Shown in pieces: positions 26,058 to 35,773 of a stretch of 63,388 nt of DNA (the first letter of the stretch is position 1; every line of letters begins with the position of its first letter). The notes beneath the pieces were generated by a model. It made no database searches. It was given only the letters and a program-made list of their open reading frames with translations, and was not told the DNA's origin. Origin of the DNA: Desulfovibrionaceae bacterium (GTDB lineage Bacteria > Desulfobacterota > Desulfovibrionia > Desulfovibrionales > Desulfovibrionaceae); contig JAQXLA010000013.1 in assembly GCA_029011315.1 (NCBI GenBank), positions 1 through 63,388 of the forward strand, in the 5' to 3' direction. Both the position numbers and the translations under genes were made by a program.

Positions 26058-26183
26058 CTGTCGGCGGTATCCGGAAAGAAGGCCTCAAGCTGTATCCGAA
26101 CAGGCAAAACCCTTTCCGATTTTTCGGTGATGCTGTTTGTAATAAACAGCATCAGGCTTTCCAAAAATTGGAAAACAAATCTT

Positions 26184-27293
26184 TTATATATTGTCAAGAT
26201 CAGCGTTTTCTCGATTATCCTGCATCCGGCAAATTCTTTCTCGGACGATTCGCGCTTCCCTTTCCCTGGCGGCTTCTTTCAGTGCGGATTTCATGACCTC
26301 AAAAGATGGAGATGTCCAGTGAGCAGGCGTAATTCTGGAAGGCAGTACATTCAGCATTTCTGTTCTTCCATCTGAAGTGACAAGAACATTCACGGAACCG
26401 CCGCTCTGAACAGCCTTAGGCGAAAAAGAAGCCATCCAGGAAGCAGCATCCCGCAGGATGCTCTCACCCCACTCCAGATCAGATCGGCCGAGAGCCAGAG
26501 GACTGGGAAAGCCATTGACTCTCATGAGAACATCCCGAGGCAAAGCAAGCTGCTCCAGCATGCTGTTGTCTTCCGCGTTTCTTCCCACAGAAAGCCAGTA
26601 CTTGCCACTCCAGGCCTGACGTCCTACACCAGCCAGACGCATGTCGTCCGCTCCAGCGTGCTCCAGACCGCTGAAGACAGCGTAATATCGGGCAGCATTT
26701 TCCCGTTCTGTCAGCAGACATCCTCCGGCAGGAGAAGGAATTTCACGGATGCCCATTTCATGAGCCAGACGCAACTGTTCCGAACGGCTTCTGCCGCTGA
26801 TACCGTACAGTCTGCTGCGATCGACAATCCCCATACGTTCCGGTTCCGTAGGATCAAGATGCTGCGCGCAAAGCGGTCGAAGCAGAATATCCTGCACATC
26901 CGCATCCCTGCGGATTACGTTCAGGGTATCACGCCTCTGTGACATCGGTCTTTGTCCCAGCACTTCTCCAGAGATGATAAAATCCGCCTCAATGTCATGC
27001 ATGATGCTCACGGCTCTGCGCATCATCAGAATCTTGCAGTCCACACACGGATTCATCACCTTGCCAAATCCATGCGGAGGAAGCGTCCTGATCAAAGCCG
27101 TCATTTCTTCGCTGACATCCACCGCTTCGATACGCAGACCGTATTCTTCCTCCCAATGGCGAATGCGAGATCGATTTCCAAAAAATGGAGATACAAAATG
27201 CAGACACCGCACATCTATGCCCTGTGCGGCCACAATTTTTGCTGCAAGCAGACTGTCCAGACCACCTGAAAAAAGCGCGACGGCACGGCTCAT
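26184..27293 (-). CDS. PP-loop tRNA-thiouridylase-like protein with C-terminal DUF814-like domain
   Basis: A 369-residue cytosolic protein. The N-terminus MSRAVALFSGGLDSLLAAKI is an ATP-PPase (PP-loop, SGGxDS) domain as in ThiI/MnmA; NPCVDCKI (about 83-88) and PSPAGGCLLT (about 190) are the conserved Cys sites of tRNA sulfur-transfer enzymes. The C-terminal part with VGRNAEDNSMLEQ is like the NFACT-R/DUF814 RNA-binding domain. Together these suggest tRNA thiolation, but the modified base is not known. Start ATG 27293 (GGGAG upstream). Confidence 0.82.
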   Translation of the reverse strand: MSRAVALFSGGLDSLLAAKIVAAQGIDVRCLHFVSPFFGNRSRIRHWEEEYGLRIEAVDVSEEMTALIRTLPPHGFGKVMNPCVDCKILMMRRAVSIMHDIEADFIISGEVLGQRPMSQRRDTLNVIRRDADVQDILLRPLCAQHLDPTEPERMGIVDRSRLYGISGRSRSEQLRLAHEMGIREIPSPAGGCLLTERENAARYYAVFSGLEHAGADDMRLAGVGRQAWSGKYWLSVGRNAEDNSMLEQLALPRDVLMRVNGFPSPLALGRSDLEWGESILRDAASWMASFSPKAVQSGGSVNVLVTSDGRTEMLNVLPSRITPAHWTSPSFEVMKSALKEAAREREARIVRERICRMQDNRENADLDNI

Positions 27294-27482
27294 CAAGACG
27301 CACTCCCCAAACAGACATGTTCCTGCAGCCGCTTGAAATTGTTTCTATATCTATATAGCAATAGCATCCAGAGATTCTCCATAAATCAACTTCTTGCTGT
27401 TTTGTGAACGGCATGATAATTTTTTTCAATGAAAAAGTGAACTCATGTCCCTTTCAGATTCTCAGTTTTTTCGGATTTTTCC

Positions 27483-28391
27483 ATGCTTATGAATGATGCT
27501 TCCCCGTTCTCTATTGCCGGTTCGTCGCCTGAAGCGATTCTGCATCCAGGATGCAAAATAAATCTTTTTCTGCGTATTACCGGCATTTTGCCAAACGGAT
27601 ATCACGAACTTGATACGCTTTTTTATCCTCTCTCCTATCCCCGGGACACGCTTCGTCTGCGTCAGGAACACTCCCCAACATTCCATTTGCACTGCAATGA
27701 ACCGGATATCGATCCTCTTCATAATACGCTGACCAAAGCATGGAAGGCGTTTACAGAAGCATCTGGAAAGCCTGTCGGACTCCATGCTATTTTGGAAAAA
27801 GGCATTCCTCATGGAGCCGGGCTCGGTGGCGGCAGCTCGGATGCAGCTTCTCTGCTCCTTTTTTTAAACGAGTCTGCTGATCATCCTCTTTCAAAAACAG
27901 AATTACTGGCTGTTGCGACCGACGTCGGAGCCGACGTGCCGTTTTTTCTTTATGATACCCCCTGCATGGCATCAGGAACCGGAAATCTTCTCACGCCATA
28001 TCCAAATATTGTCAGAGATCTTAAACTTCAAGGCCGGCATCTATTGCTCCTTTGTCCTGCTTCGGTCGTATCAACTCCATGGGCCTATCAAGCCTGGGAC
28101 GCCGCACATCTTAAACAGGATTTATTGACAGACAACAAAAAGCAGAATATAAAACATGTCGAATTTTCCAGAGCCGATGTCTTTGAAAACAGCTTCGAAC
28201 AGGTAGTATTTGCTCGTTATCCCGAGCTGCGACTCCTGAAAGAGAAACTGTACGCCCAAGGCGCGGATATAGCCGTGATGAGCGGAAGCGGAGCTTCTCT
28301 GTTTGGCATCTTTTCTGATCAAAACCAAGCGGAAGCGGCTGAACAATACTGGAATGACCGACACGTGACGGTATTTCATCACGTTTTGTAA
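27483..28391 (+). CDS. ispE: 4-(cytidine-5'-diphospho)-2-C-methyl-D-erythritol kinase
   Basis: A 302-residue GHMP kinase of the non-mevalonate isoprenoid pathway, phosphorylating CDP-ME. The ATP loop is GIPHGAGLGGGSSDAASLL (about 100-118); the N-terminal KINLFLRITGILPNGYHELD and C-terminal VMSGSGASLFGIF motifs are standard. Followed by tRNA-Gln, prs and rplY, an order seen in other Desulfovibrionaceae. Confidence 0.96.
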   Translation: MLMNDASPFSIAGSSPEAILHPGCKINLFLRITGILPNGYHELDTLFYPLSYPRDTLRLRQEHSPTFHLHCNEPDIDPLHNTLTKAWKAFTEASGKPVGLHAILEKGIPHGAGLGGGSSDAASLLLFLNESADHPLSKTELLAVATDVGADVPFFLYDTPCMASGTGNLLTPYPNIVRDLKLQGRHLLLLCPASVVSTPWAYQAWDAAHLKQDLLTDNKKQNIKHVEFSRADVFENSFEQVVFARYPELRLLKEKLYAQGADIAVMSGSGASLFGIFSDQNQAEAAEQYWNDRHVTVFHHVL

Positions 28392-28428
28392 GCCTCTATC
28401 CCCTAAAAGGGTGACGGCTTTGCGGCAT

Positions 28429-28503
28429 TGGGGTGTAGCCAAGCGGTACGGCAACGGATTTTGGTTCCGTCATGCGAAGGTTCGAATCCTTCCGCCCCAG
28501 CCA
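28429..28503 (+). tRNA. tRNA-Gln (UUG)
   Basis: 75 nt with encoded CCA. Acceptor TGGGGTG pairs with CGCCCCA; anticodon stem ACGGA/TCCGT encloses TTTTGGT (anticodon TTG); T-loop GGTTCGAATCC. Lies in the ispE-prs gap. Confidence 0.97.
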
Positions 28504-28547
28504 TTTTTTTTATGAAACCAAGGTTCGCAAGAGAAGGCACTTTCACT

Positions 28548-29492
28548 ATGTACGGTGATCTGAGAATTCTAACCGGCAACGCTAACAAACCTCTGGCTCA
28601 GTCTATCTGCCGCAATATCGGCTGCGAGCTTACTGAAGCTCTGTGTACGACGTTCAGCGATGGAGAAAGCCGTGTAGACATCAACAGCAGCGTCCGCGGA
28701 GATGACGTCTTTGTCATTCAGCCTACATGTGCTCCCGTTGATCTCCATCTGATGCAGCTTTGCCTGATGATGGATGCGCTCAAGCGCGCCAGTGCAAGCC
28801 GGATCACGGCCGTTATTCCCTATTACGGATATGCGCGCCAGGATCGCAAGGCTTCTCCAAGAGCCCCGATCAGCGCCAAGCTCGTCGCAGATTTTATCTC
28901 GACGGCCGGAGCCAACCGCGTTGTCACGGTTGATTTGCATGCAGGACAGATTCAGGGGTTCTTCAATTGTCCCGTAGACAATCTTTATGCCTCCAGTGTT
29001 CTGCTTGAAGCGGTTCTCAATCATGGTCTTCAGCCCGAAGAAATTGTCGTGGTGTCACCTGATGCCGGCGGTGTGGAACGGGCTCGTGCCTTTGCCAAAC
29101 GTATCGGAGCACCTCTGGCTATTATTGACAAACGCCGGGATCGGCCTAATCAGGCCAGCGCAACGCATGTTATCGGCAATGTGAAAGACAAGGTGGCCGT
29201 TCTGGTCGACGATATGATTGATACTGCCGGAACTCTTTGCGCCGCGGGCGATGTGCTCGTGCGAGAAGGTGCCAGAGAAGTCATCGCCTGTGCTTCGCAC
29301 GGCGTGCTTTCCGGTCCGGCTATTGAACGAATCAATAACTCTGCTTTTTCCGCCATTTATCTGACGGATACGATTCCCCTGCACGGAAAGATGGAAGTCT
29401 GTCCGAAAATCCGAATTGTTTCCATTGCGGAATTGCTGGCTAAAACCATCCATAATATTCATACGGGGCTTTCTGTCAGCGCACTGTTTTGA
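28548..29492 (+). CDS. prs: Ribose-phosphate pyrophosphokinase
   Basis: A 314-residue enzyme making PRPP from ribose 5-phosphate and ATP, feeding purine, pyrimidine, His and Trp synthesis. Motifs: TFSDGESRVDINSSVRGDDV near the N-terminus, YYGYARQDRKA (ATP loop) and VAVLVDDMIDTAGTL, the PRPP-binding loop. ATG 28548 (MYGDLRILTGN) matches family starts; upstream in-frame starts would run into the tRNA. Confidence 0.97.
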   Translation: MYGDLRILTGNANKPLAQSICRNIGCELTEALCTTFSDGESRVDINSSVRGDDVFVIQPTCAPVDLHLMQLCLMMDALKRASASRITAVIPYYGYARQDRKASPRAPISAKLVADFISTAGANRVVTVDLHAGQIQGFFNCPVDNLYASSVLLEAVLNHGLQPEEIVVVSPDAGGVERARAFAKRIGAPLAIIDKRRDRPNQASATHVIGNVKDKVAVLVDDMIDTAGTLCAAGDVLVREGAREVIACASHGVLSGPAIERINNSAFSAIYLTDTIPLHGKMEVCPKIRIVSIAELLAKTIHNIHTGLSVSALF

Positions 29493-29566
29493 TGGCAAAT
29501 GGCGGAGTGCCTTCCATTTTTTGCGAATCAAACGATTTTCCCCAATGCATGGGGATGGAGTCTATT

Positions 29567-30160
29567 ATGTCTGATCTTCTTGTTCTTGCTGCGCAAAAAC
29601 GCGCTTCTTCCGGCAAATGCAACAACCGCCGCAGCCGCAAACAGGATCTGGTTCCCGGTGTTTTCTATACTGCCGACGGCAAAAATATTTCTGTTCAGGT
29701 TCCCGTGCGCGATCTGGAAAAAGTGTATGCAAAAGTACGCCGTACGACAGTTTTTAATCTGGAAATCGACGACAATGGCAGCAAGACGGCGTATCCCGCT
29801 CTTGTATGGCAAGTGCAGCGCGATCCTATCAAAAGCACCTTCACTCATATCGATTTCTTCGGTGTCGATCTTGAAAAGCCCATTAAGATCATTGTGCCTG
29901 TCGAATTTACCGGCGTTGCAAAAGGCACAAAGGTCGGCGGCGTGATGGAAACCTATCGAGATCAGGTTCGTCTTATTGCCAAGCCGCTCGACATGCCTTC
30001 GAAAATCGTTATCGATGTCACACCTCTGGAACTCGGCACCACGCTGTCCGTGGCGGATCTTCCTCTGGCTGAAGGTGTGAAAGCGGCTTACGACACCAAT
30101 TACGCCATTGTTTCTGTACTTTTGCCCGGCAAGGCTGAAGAAGAAGCGACTGCCGAATAA
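29567..30160 (+). CDS. rplY: 50S ribosomal protein L25/Ctc
   Basis: A 197-residue protein of the CTC form: an N-terminal L25 domain (about 1-95; KRASSGKCNNRRSRKQDLVPGVFY and RDPIKSTFTHIDFF) that binds 5S rRNA and a C-terminal TL5-type beta domain (about 100-185). Start ATG 29567 preceded by GGAG; the longer frame is upstream read-through. After prs, ended by a strong terminator. Confidence 0.95.
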   Translation: MSDLLVLAAQKRASSGKCNNRRSRKQDLVPGVFYTADGKNISVQVPVRDLEKVYAKVRRTTVFNLEIDDNGSKTAYPALVWQVQRDPIKSTFTHIDFFGVDLEKPIKIIVPVEFTGVAKGTKVGGVMETYRDQVRLIAKPLDMPSKIVIDVTPLELGTTLSVADLPLAEGVKAAYDTNYAIVSVLLPGKAEEEATAE

Positions 30161-30187
30161 GCACGAACGTTTCTGTCTGATGATCTC

Positions 30188-30225
30188 AAAAGAGCCTCTC
30201 CTCAAGAGAGGCTCTTTTGTTTTTC
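30188..30225 (+). terminator. Terminator after rplY
   Basis: Stem AAAAGAGCCTCTC / GAGAGGCTCTTTT, loop CTCAA, followed by a T-rich run. Confidence 0.92.
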
Positions 30226-30525
30226 ACACCTCTCCCTTTCCTCTTTCACGGCAACATCCCGCATCATGCGCATCAACAACGCCAGCCGCCTGCATGTATG
30301 CATAACTGTTGTTTTCCATCCAGCCAGTTTGTGATGCCCTCTCTTTTTCATTTTGCACCTTGTTTTCATGATGATTGATTATAGGATTCTTTTTCGCTTT
30401 TTTCACTGTGTGCCGCTGATAAAACAACTGATCCGTTTTAGAAAAAATCATCTTTATAACAATAGACACTCGCATTCATACAGAGTACCATTTACCAACT
30501 TATTGTTTTTTAGGGGAGAGTTGTT
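30226..30525 (+). promoter_or_regulatory. cstA upstream region
   Basis: Three hundred bases without a gene. Pyrimidine-rich at first, then AT-rich toward cstA (TTTAGAAAAAATCATCTTTATAACAATAG). A minus-strand frame of 83 codons is not convincing. It probably holds the cstA promoter; TTTATAAC near 30450 could be a -10, but I see no clear -35 or operator. Confidence 0.35.
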
Positions 30526-31950
30526 ATGTCAGGAACAGCTTATTTTATCTTCTGTCTCGTTCTGCTGTTTGCCGGCTATGCCGTGTATGGCAAGATAGCG
30601 GAAAGAATCTTCGGAGTGGACGCCAATCGTCCTACTCCGGTCTCAATGCATGCTGACGGCGTCGACTATGTCAAAATGCCGGGCTGGAAAATTTTCTTTA
30701 TTCAGCTGCTCAATATTGCCGGACTCGGTCCGGTATTCGGTCCGCTTGTCGGTGCGCTGTACGGTCCCGCAGCTCTGCTCTGGGTTGTATTCGGCTGCAT
30801 TTTCGCCGGTGCCGTTCACGATTTTATCTCCGGCATGATTTCCCTGCGCTACGGCGGCGTTTCCTATCCGGAAATCCTCGGACGGAACCTCGGCAACGGC
30901 GCACGGAACTTCATGGTAGTGTTTACGGTTCTCTTCATGATTCTCGTCGGAGCTGTTTTCGTCACAGGTCCCGCAGCCATTCTGGCCAGCATGACGCCGC
31001 TTTCTCTCGGCATCTGGTCGGCAATCATCTTTCTGTACTACATCGTTGCCACGCTGATGCCTATTGATAAAATCATAGGGCGTATCTATCCATTCTTCTC
31101 CATTCTTCTTCTTTTCATGGCCTTCAGCCTGCTTGCCGTCATTTTCCTCAATGACACACACAGCATACTGCCCAATCTGCATTTTTCAGATTTCTTCTAT
31201 TCACACCATCCGAAAGATCTGCCTATTTGGCCTGGACTGTTCATCGTGATTGCCTGCGGTGCTATCAGTGGCTTCCACGCGACTCAATCTCCCATGATGG
31301 CTCGCTGCATGGCCTCTGAAAAAGACGGTCGCAAGTTTTTCTACGGTTCCATGATTGCTGAAGGTGTCATCGGACTGATCTGGGTTACTCTCGGACTGTC
31401 GTTCTATGAATCTCCGGAAGCCCTCGCTGCAGCCGGCCCTGCTCCCGTCGTCGTCAAGCAAATTTCCATAGAGCTGCTCGGTACGTTCGGCGGACTTCTG
31501 GCAATTCTTGGCGTTGTAATTCTCCCTATTTCCACCGGCGATACCGCGTTCCGCAGTGCACGACTGATTTTAGCTGATATGTGGCATATTGATCAGCAGT
31601 CTATTTTCCGTCGCATCATGCTTTCCATACCGCTTTTTGCAGCCGGTATCGCCCTGACATTTATTGATTTCAATATCATTTGGCGTTACTTCGGCTGGAT
31701 GAATCAGACTCTGGCATGCATCACTCTGTGGGCCTGCTCTGTCTATCTCAAGCGCCGCGGACGGAATTTCTGGATCACAGTGCTTCCTGCGATGTTCATG
31801 ACTGTCGTGACCTTTACCTTCATCTGCAATGCGAAAATCGGCTTCAATCTGTCTATGACGGTTTCTACGATCATCGGCATTCTGGTGGCAATATTCTTTA
31901 TGCGTCTTTTCAGCAGGCGCGTGCAGAGAATGCCGGAACTGAATGATTAG
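30526..31950 (+). CDS. cstA: Carbon starvation protein CstA (short form)
   Basis: A 474-residue inner-membrane transporter with about 13 helices. CstA hallmarks: the early FIQLLNIAGLGPVFGPLVGA and GAVHDFISGMISLRYGG, then SGFHATQSPMMARCM in the middle. CstA proteins take up peptides and/or pyruvate. E. coli CstA is about 700 residues; this is the shorter form found in many anaerobes. Strong ribosome site (GGGGAG). Single gene with a likely terminator after it. Confidence 0.93.
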   Translation: MSGTAYFIFCLVLLFAGYAVYGKIAERIFGVDANRPTPVSMHADGVDYVKMPGWKIFFIQLLNIAGLGPVFGPLVGALYGPAALLWVVFGCIFAGAVHDFISGMISLRYGGVSYPEILGRNLGNGARNFMVVFTVLFMILVGAVFVTGPAAILASMTPLSLGIWSAIIFLYYIVATLMPIDKIIGRIYPFFSILLLFMAFSLLAVIFLNDTHSILPNLHFSDFFYSHHPKDLPIWPGLFIVIACGAISGFHATQSPMMARCMASEKDGRKFFYGSMIAEGVIGLIWVTLGLSFYESPEALAAAGPAPVVVKQISIELLGTFGGLLAILGVVILPISTGDTAFRSARLILADMWHIDQQSIFRRIMLSIPLFAAGIALTFIDFNIIWRYFGWMNQTLACITLWACSVYLKRRGRNFWITVLPAMFMTVVTFTFICNAKIGFNLSMTVSTIIGILVAIFFMRLFSRRVQRMPELND

Positions 31951-31974
31951 TATTAGTATCGGAGACTTCAGTAT

Positions 31975-32010
31975 CTCTGAAGGGGAAGGGCCAGTCTCTT
32001 CCCCTCTTTA
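31975..32010 (+). terminator. Probable terminator after cstA
   Basis: Stem AGGGGAAG / CTTCCCCT, loop of nine, followed by a short T-rich stretch (CTTTA). Weak tail. Confidence 0.5.
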
Positions 32011-32108
32011 CATTATAAGAGCAGGCCTGTTTACGCTTTTCATCAAATCCGATATATCACAGCAAATAGCAGATTCGCTGTCCTTTCAACTCAATCAGGA
32101 ATATTTCC

Positions 32109-33203
32109 ATGCTGCCTACTCTGAATCTTCGCAACAAAACCATTCTCATAACCGGTGCCGCAGGTTTTATCGGAGCCAGCCTCACGGCTCATCTGATGAA
32201 ACAGAATCAGTGCGCTCAATTGATCGGAATCGATAATTTGAACGATTATTATGATGTAGCTCTCAAGAAATACCGGCTCAAAGAAATTGAAAAATCATCT
32301 CGTGAGTACCCGCAAGTCCGATGGAATTTTGTACAGGGAAATATCGCCAATGCGGAAACTGTGTGCCATATTTTTGAAACATATCATCCGGATATTGTCG
32401 TCAATCTCGCTGCCCAGGCCGGAGTCCGTTACTCTATCACCAATCCAGATCAATATGTTGAATCAAATCTTATAGGCTTCTATACCATCCTTGAAGCGTG
32501 CCGACATTCCAGAGATAACGGGAAAAAAGGCGTAGAACATCTGGTCTTTGCATCAAGCTCTTCCGTTTACGGAGCAAATGCAAAAATCCCGTATACGGAA
32601 TCTGATCGGGTAGACAGTCCCGTCAGTCTGTATGCTGCGACAAAAAAATCCAACGAACTTCTCGCGCATGCATATGCAAAGCTGTACGACATTCCATCTA
32701 CAGGGCTCCGTTTTTTTACGGTCTATGGCCCTGCAGGACGACCGGACATGGCCTATTTCAGGTTTACCAATCGTCTTCGCGCAGGAAAATCCATTGAGAT
32801 TTTCAATTATGGCAACTGCAAACGGGACTTTACGTATATCGATGATATTGTAGAAAGCGTATCCCGCGTTATGGTTCGTCCGCCTCTGAGGCATCAGGGG
32901 AAAGACGGGCTTCCCATTCCCCCATACAATATCTACAATATCGGCAACAGCTGTCCCGAAAACCTTCTGAATTTCGTCAATATTCTGCAGCAGGAGCTGA
33001 TGCGATCTGGCGTGCTACCTCCTGACTATGATTTTGAAGCACACAAAAAGCTTGTGCCCATGCAACCTGGCGATGTTCCTGTAACGTTTGCAGACACATC
33101 AAAACTGGAAGAAGATATTGATTTCCGACCAAGCACGCCGCTGAGGGAAGGGTTGAGGCATTTTGCGGAATGGTATCGCGATTTTTATCTTCAACCCCAA
33201 TAG
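32109..33203 (+). CDS. NAD-dependent UDP-sugar epimerase (UDP-glucuronate 4-epimerase-like)
   Basis: A 364-residue extended SDR protein. The NAD loop is ITGAAGFIGASL (about 13-24); the catalytic Tyr/Lys pair is in SLYAATKKSNELLAHAYAK after ASSSSVYG. IDNLNDYYDVALKKYRL and the VYGPAGRPDMAYFRFT motif are typical of UDP-glucuronate 4-epimerases, which make UDP-galacturonate for LPS or capsule. Stands alone, so the product's use is not shown here. Confidence 0.88.
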   Translation: MLPTLNLRNKTILITGAAGFIGASLTAHLMKQNQCAQLIGIDNLNDYYDVALKKYRLKEIEKSSREYPQVRWNFVQGNIANAETVCHIFETYHPDIVVNLAAQAGVRYSITNPDQYVESNLIGFYTILEACRHSRDNGKKGVEHLVFASSSSVYGANAKIPYTESDRVDSPVSLYAATKKSNELLAHAYAKLYDIPSTGLRFFTVYGPAGRPDMAYFRFTNRLRAGKSIEIFNYGNCKRDFTYIDDIVESVSRVMVRPPLRHQGKDGLPIPPYNIYNIGNSCPENLLNFVNILQQELMRSGVLPPDYDFEAHKKLVPMQPGDVPVTFADTSKLEEDIDFRPSTPLREGLRHFAEWYRDFYLQPQ

Positions 33204-33246
33204 AGGCTTATCCCCTCTCTGAACAATCGCACACACTGCATGTTAC

Positions 33247-33284
33247 ATAAAAAAATCCCTGAGCTTTTCGAATAGCTCAGGGAA
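33247..33284 (-). terminator. Terminator of the Sel1-like lipoprotein gene
   Basis: Stem TCCCTGAGCT / AGCTCAGGGA with loop TTTCGAAT; on the minus strand followed by TTTTTTTATG. Confidence 0.9.
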
Positions 33285-33298
33285 ATCCTGTTCATCCT

Positions 33299-34444
33299 TT
33301 ACGGACGATTCAAATCCCTGCGTTCCGCCTCATCCAGACGATTCAACGCATCGGTATACTGCATCATATTGTATTTGTGCATTTCAATGCTGTTTATGCA
33401 CTGCAGCACATCCGTTCCATGAATGCTTGAAGAGGCGTTTTTGCGAAGAGAAGAACTGAAGATACCATAAGAGTCTTCGCTCTTTTCCACTATTTGATCC
33501 GAACGATTCAAACCGACCTGGCGAGCATGGAGAGCCAGCAGTCTGCGAAGCCACAACCTCATGAGCGACTGCTCCGAACGAAACGCCCTTTTCAATGATT
33601 CCCGATATTCCGAACGAACAGGGCTCATATCCTGCAGTCTGTCATGATGTGCAAGAAGATATGGATCCTCAGGGAAAAACAATGCCGTATTCAATTCCCG
33701 AACCAGTCCAAACGAAATTTTTCCGTCATCCGCCCGTTTGTGATCCGCACGGAACGAGAAAATGGCTCGTCGCGTTGCGCTGTCTATTTTTCCTGAAGGT
33801 TCTCCCCGAAAATATCCAAGCTGCTTCAGATAAGTCTGAGCTTGACGTACCGTTGGTTCATCGTTTTGCACACCACAGACCACTCTGCCTGGGACAAGAC
33901 GCTCTATTTCCATTGATGAGGTCAGCTCAGGCTCAACTGGCCAGTTGTTTTCCAGTAAGCAGGCATAGGCTTCAGCCGTACGTAGCGGCTGTCTCGGGAT
34001 GCTGAAGCTTCCACCGTATGCTGACGCCAAGGCCATCAGGGCATACGGATCATTCTGAGCTGCAGCCTCCTCAAGGTACGGCAGAGCGAGTTTGCTGTCA
34101 GGCTGAACGCCGTGCCAACCATACAGATAAACCATGCCGATATACGTCTGCGCCTCTGTCAGCCTTTCAGCCGCCGCCCTGCGAATACTCTCTATGCCCT
34201 CTTCTGTGGAGCATGCGGCATCGCCCCGCAGGCACATTTGCCCGTAGCGAAGCATAGCAAACCGATCATTCAGTGCCGAAGCTTCCCGGTATTGCTCCGC
34301 TGCAGACTGATACTTATAGCGGCGCATGTAGTCCGCATCGCCTCGACGTCTTGTATAATCTCCCTGAAGATAATCCGTCGCAGAACACCCACTCAGCAGA
34401 GCAATTAGCAGAACAGCCAATTCCATACCGTATTTTTTCTTCAT
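33299..34444 (-). CDS. Sel1-repeat lipoprotein with peptidoglycan-binding domain
   Basis: A 381-residue outer-envelope lipoprotein. The signal peptide ends in the lipobox LLSGCSATD. Then come three or four Sel1/TPR-like repeats (AEQYREASALNDRFAMLRYG, EAQTYIGMVYLYGWHGVQPD, LPYLEEAAAQNDPYALMALA) and a PG_binding_1 domain (QTYLKQLGYFRGEPSGKIDS, about 218-265). It probably anchors to peptidoglycan and binds envelope proteins. ATG 34444 has GGAGG upstream. Diverse possible roles; no partner adjacent. Confidence 0.82.
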   Translation of the reverse strand: MKKKYGMELAVLLIALLSGCSATDYLQGDYTRRRGDADYMRRYKYQSAAEQYREASALNDRFAMLRYGQMCLRGDAACSTEEGIESIRRAAAERLTEAQTYIGMVYLYGWHGVQPDSKLALPYLEEAAAQNDPYALMALASAYGGSFSIPRQPLRTAEAYACLLENNWPVEPELTSSMEIERLVPGRVVCGVQNDEPTVRQAQTYLKQLGYFRGEPSGKIDSATRRAIFSFRADHKRADDGKISFGLVRELNTALFFPEDPYLLAHHDRLQDMSPVRSEYRESLKRAFRSEQSLMRLWLRRLLALHARQVGLNRSDQIVEKSEDSYGIFSSSLRKNASSSIHGTDVLQCINSIEMHKYNMMQYTDALNRLDEAERRDLNRP

Positions 34445-34516
34445 ACGGACCTCCGAAAAAACTGAATGCAGCAAAAGTCTATGCTGAAAAAGGCGTTTTG
34501 TCGAATCAGATTCTTC

Positions 34517-35713
34517 CTATCCCGCAGTATGAAAACTTTTCTTCGCAGACAGAGTAATCGCCAGAGCGGATGATAAGGCAATCAGGACTGTCATGTCATA
34601 GATTCCCAGTCCAAAATGCGTGTACACGACAAGAGGCATATATGTTCCAACAGCCCCGGCCAGATAATATATGGAAAGATAGACGCTGTTTGTGAGACCT
34701 TTTGAAAGTCTGCTGGCTCTGTTCAGCAATCCTGGAACCATGCAGTTGATCAACGTAAAGGAAAGAGAAATACCAAGCATCAAAATAAAGGCTATGCCGG
34801 CATGCTTGAAAGCAAGCCCCTGTATAAGCAGAGCCATACATAGCAGACTGAACATAATCACATTCCACTCCCCTCTGCACCAACGAACAACTTGCCTGCA
34901 CCATAATCCAACAATGCCGCTGATCAACCCGCTCAGATAAATGAGCCCGATACAGGCATCACTCATTTCTGGATCGATATCTTTCAAATAAAACGGCAAA
35001 ACAGCTACGTACGATGCAACGCAGTACCCCGCGACCGGAGGAATCAGAATCAGCAGCATCAGGAGACGGCATCGAAGAACCTTCGCAATATCCCTCAAAC
35101 CAAAATCATCATGCCCTATTTTTTCTCTCACTTCACCAATAAGAAAGCAGACTGTCAGAAAACTGACAATTTGCACAGCACCCAGGCACTGAAACGCTGA
35201 ATGCCAGCCGTATGCCGAGGAAAGCCAGCCGCCCATCAATCGCCCCGAAAAGGAACCTATCAGCGTTGTTGCCGCGTAAATGCCCATGCAGCGCTGAAGT
35301 GTTTGTCCTTCATAGCGCAAGGCGATATGCGCCGTAATGCACATGAGTATTCCTGGAAGAGAAACGCCCTGCAGCAGCCTACAGCACAGCAGCCCCACAT
35401 AGGAAGACGCAAAAGACGCCGCAATGAGAGATATCCCGCTGCAGGGAATCAGTAAAAACAGCAGACGGCGAATGGAAATAAAATGCAACACCCTGCCGTA
35501 CACAAATGGACCAATGACAAAAGGAACAACGACGACCGTAACCAGCAGACCTGCCTGCGAAGGCGATATCTTAAATACCTGAGCAAGCGTTGTCATCATC
35601 GGCTGAACAAAATAAAAGCCGAGATACGTCGTCCATGTGACAAAAATCAGAGAAAAAAATTCAGCGGAATTGACGTTTTTGTTATGTTTCCGCTCTACAT
35701 CAGGCAAAAGCAT
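34517..35713 (-). CDS. MFS transporter
   Basis: A 398-residue inner-membrane protein with 12 helices of the major facilitator superfamily, in the YnfM/AraJ-like DHA1 style: GLLVTVVVVPFVIGPFVYGR and the loop motif FVYGRVLHFISIRR between helices 2 and 3, and GSFSGRLMGGWLSSAYGW. Probably a drug or metabolite exporter; substrate unknown. ATG 35713 has GAAGGA upstream and is preferred to TTG 35731. Confidence 0.87.
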   Translation of the reverse strand: MLLPDVERKHNKNVNSAEFFSLIFVTWTTYLGFYFVQPMMTTLAQVFKISPSQAGLLVTVVVVPFVIGPFVYGRVLHFISIRRLLFLLIPCSGISLIAASFASSYVGLLCCRLLQGVSLPGILMCITAHIALRYEGQTLQRCMGIYAATTLIGSFSGRLMGGWLSSAYGWHSAFQCLGAVQIVSFLTVCFLIGEVREKIGHDDFGLRDIAKVLRCRLLMLLILIPPVAGYCVASYVAVLPFYLKDIDPEMSDACIGLIYLSGLISGIVGLWCRQVVRWCRGEWNVIMFSLLCMALLIQGLAFKHAGIAFILMLGISLSFTLINCMVPGLLNRASRLSKGLTNSVYLSIYYLAGAVGTYMPLVVYTHFGLGIYDMTVLIALSSALAITLSAKKSFHTAG

Positions 35714-35729
35714 GCTTTTTCCTTCAGAC

Positions 35730-35762
35730 AAAATAAAAAGGGCATCTCACAAAAGATGCCCT
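35730..35762 (-). terminator. Terminator after tRNA-Lys
   Basis: Stem AGGGCATCT / AGATGCCCT with short loop; on the minus strand followed by TTTTTATTTT. It also separates tRNA-Lys from the MFS gene. Confidence 0.85.
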
Positions 35763-35773
35763 GAAATTCCGCA

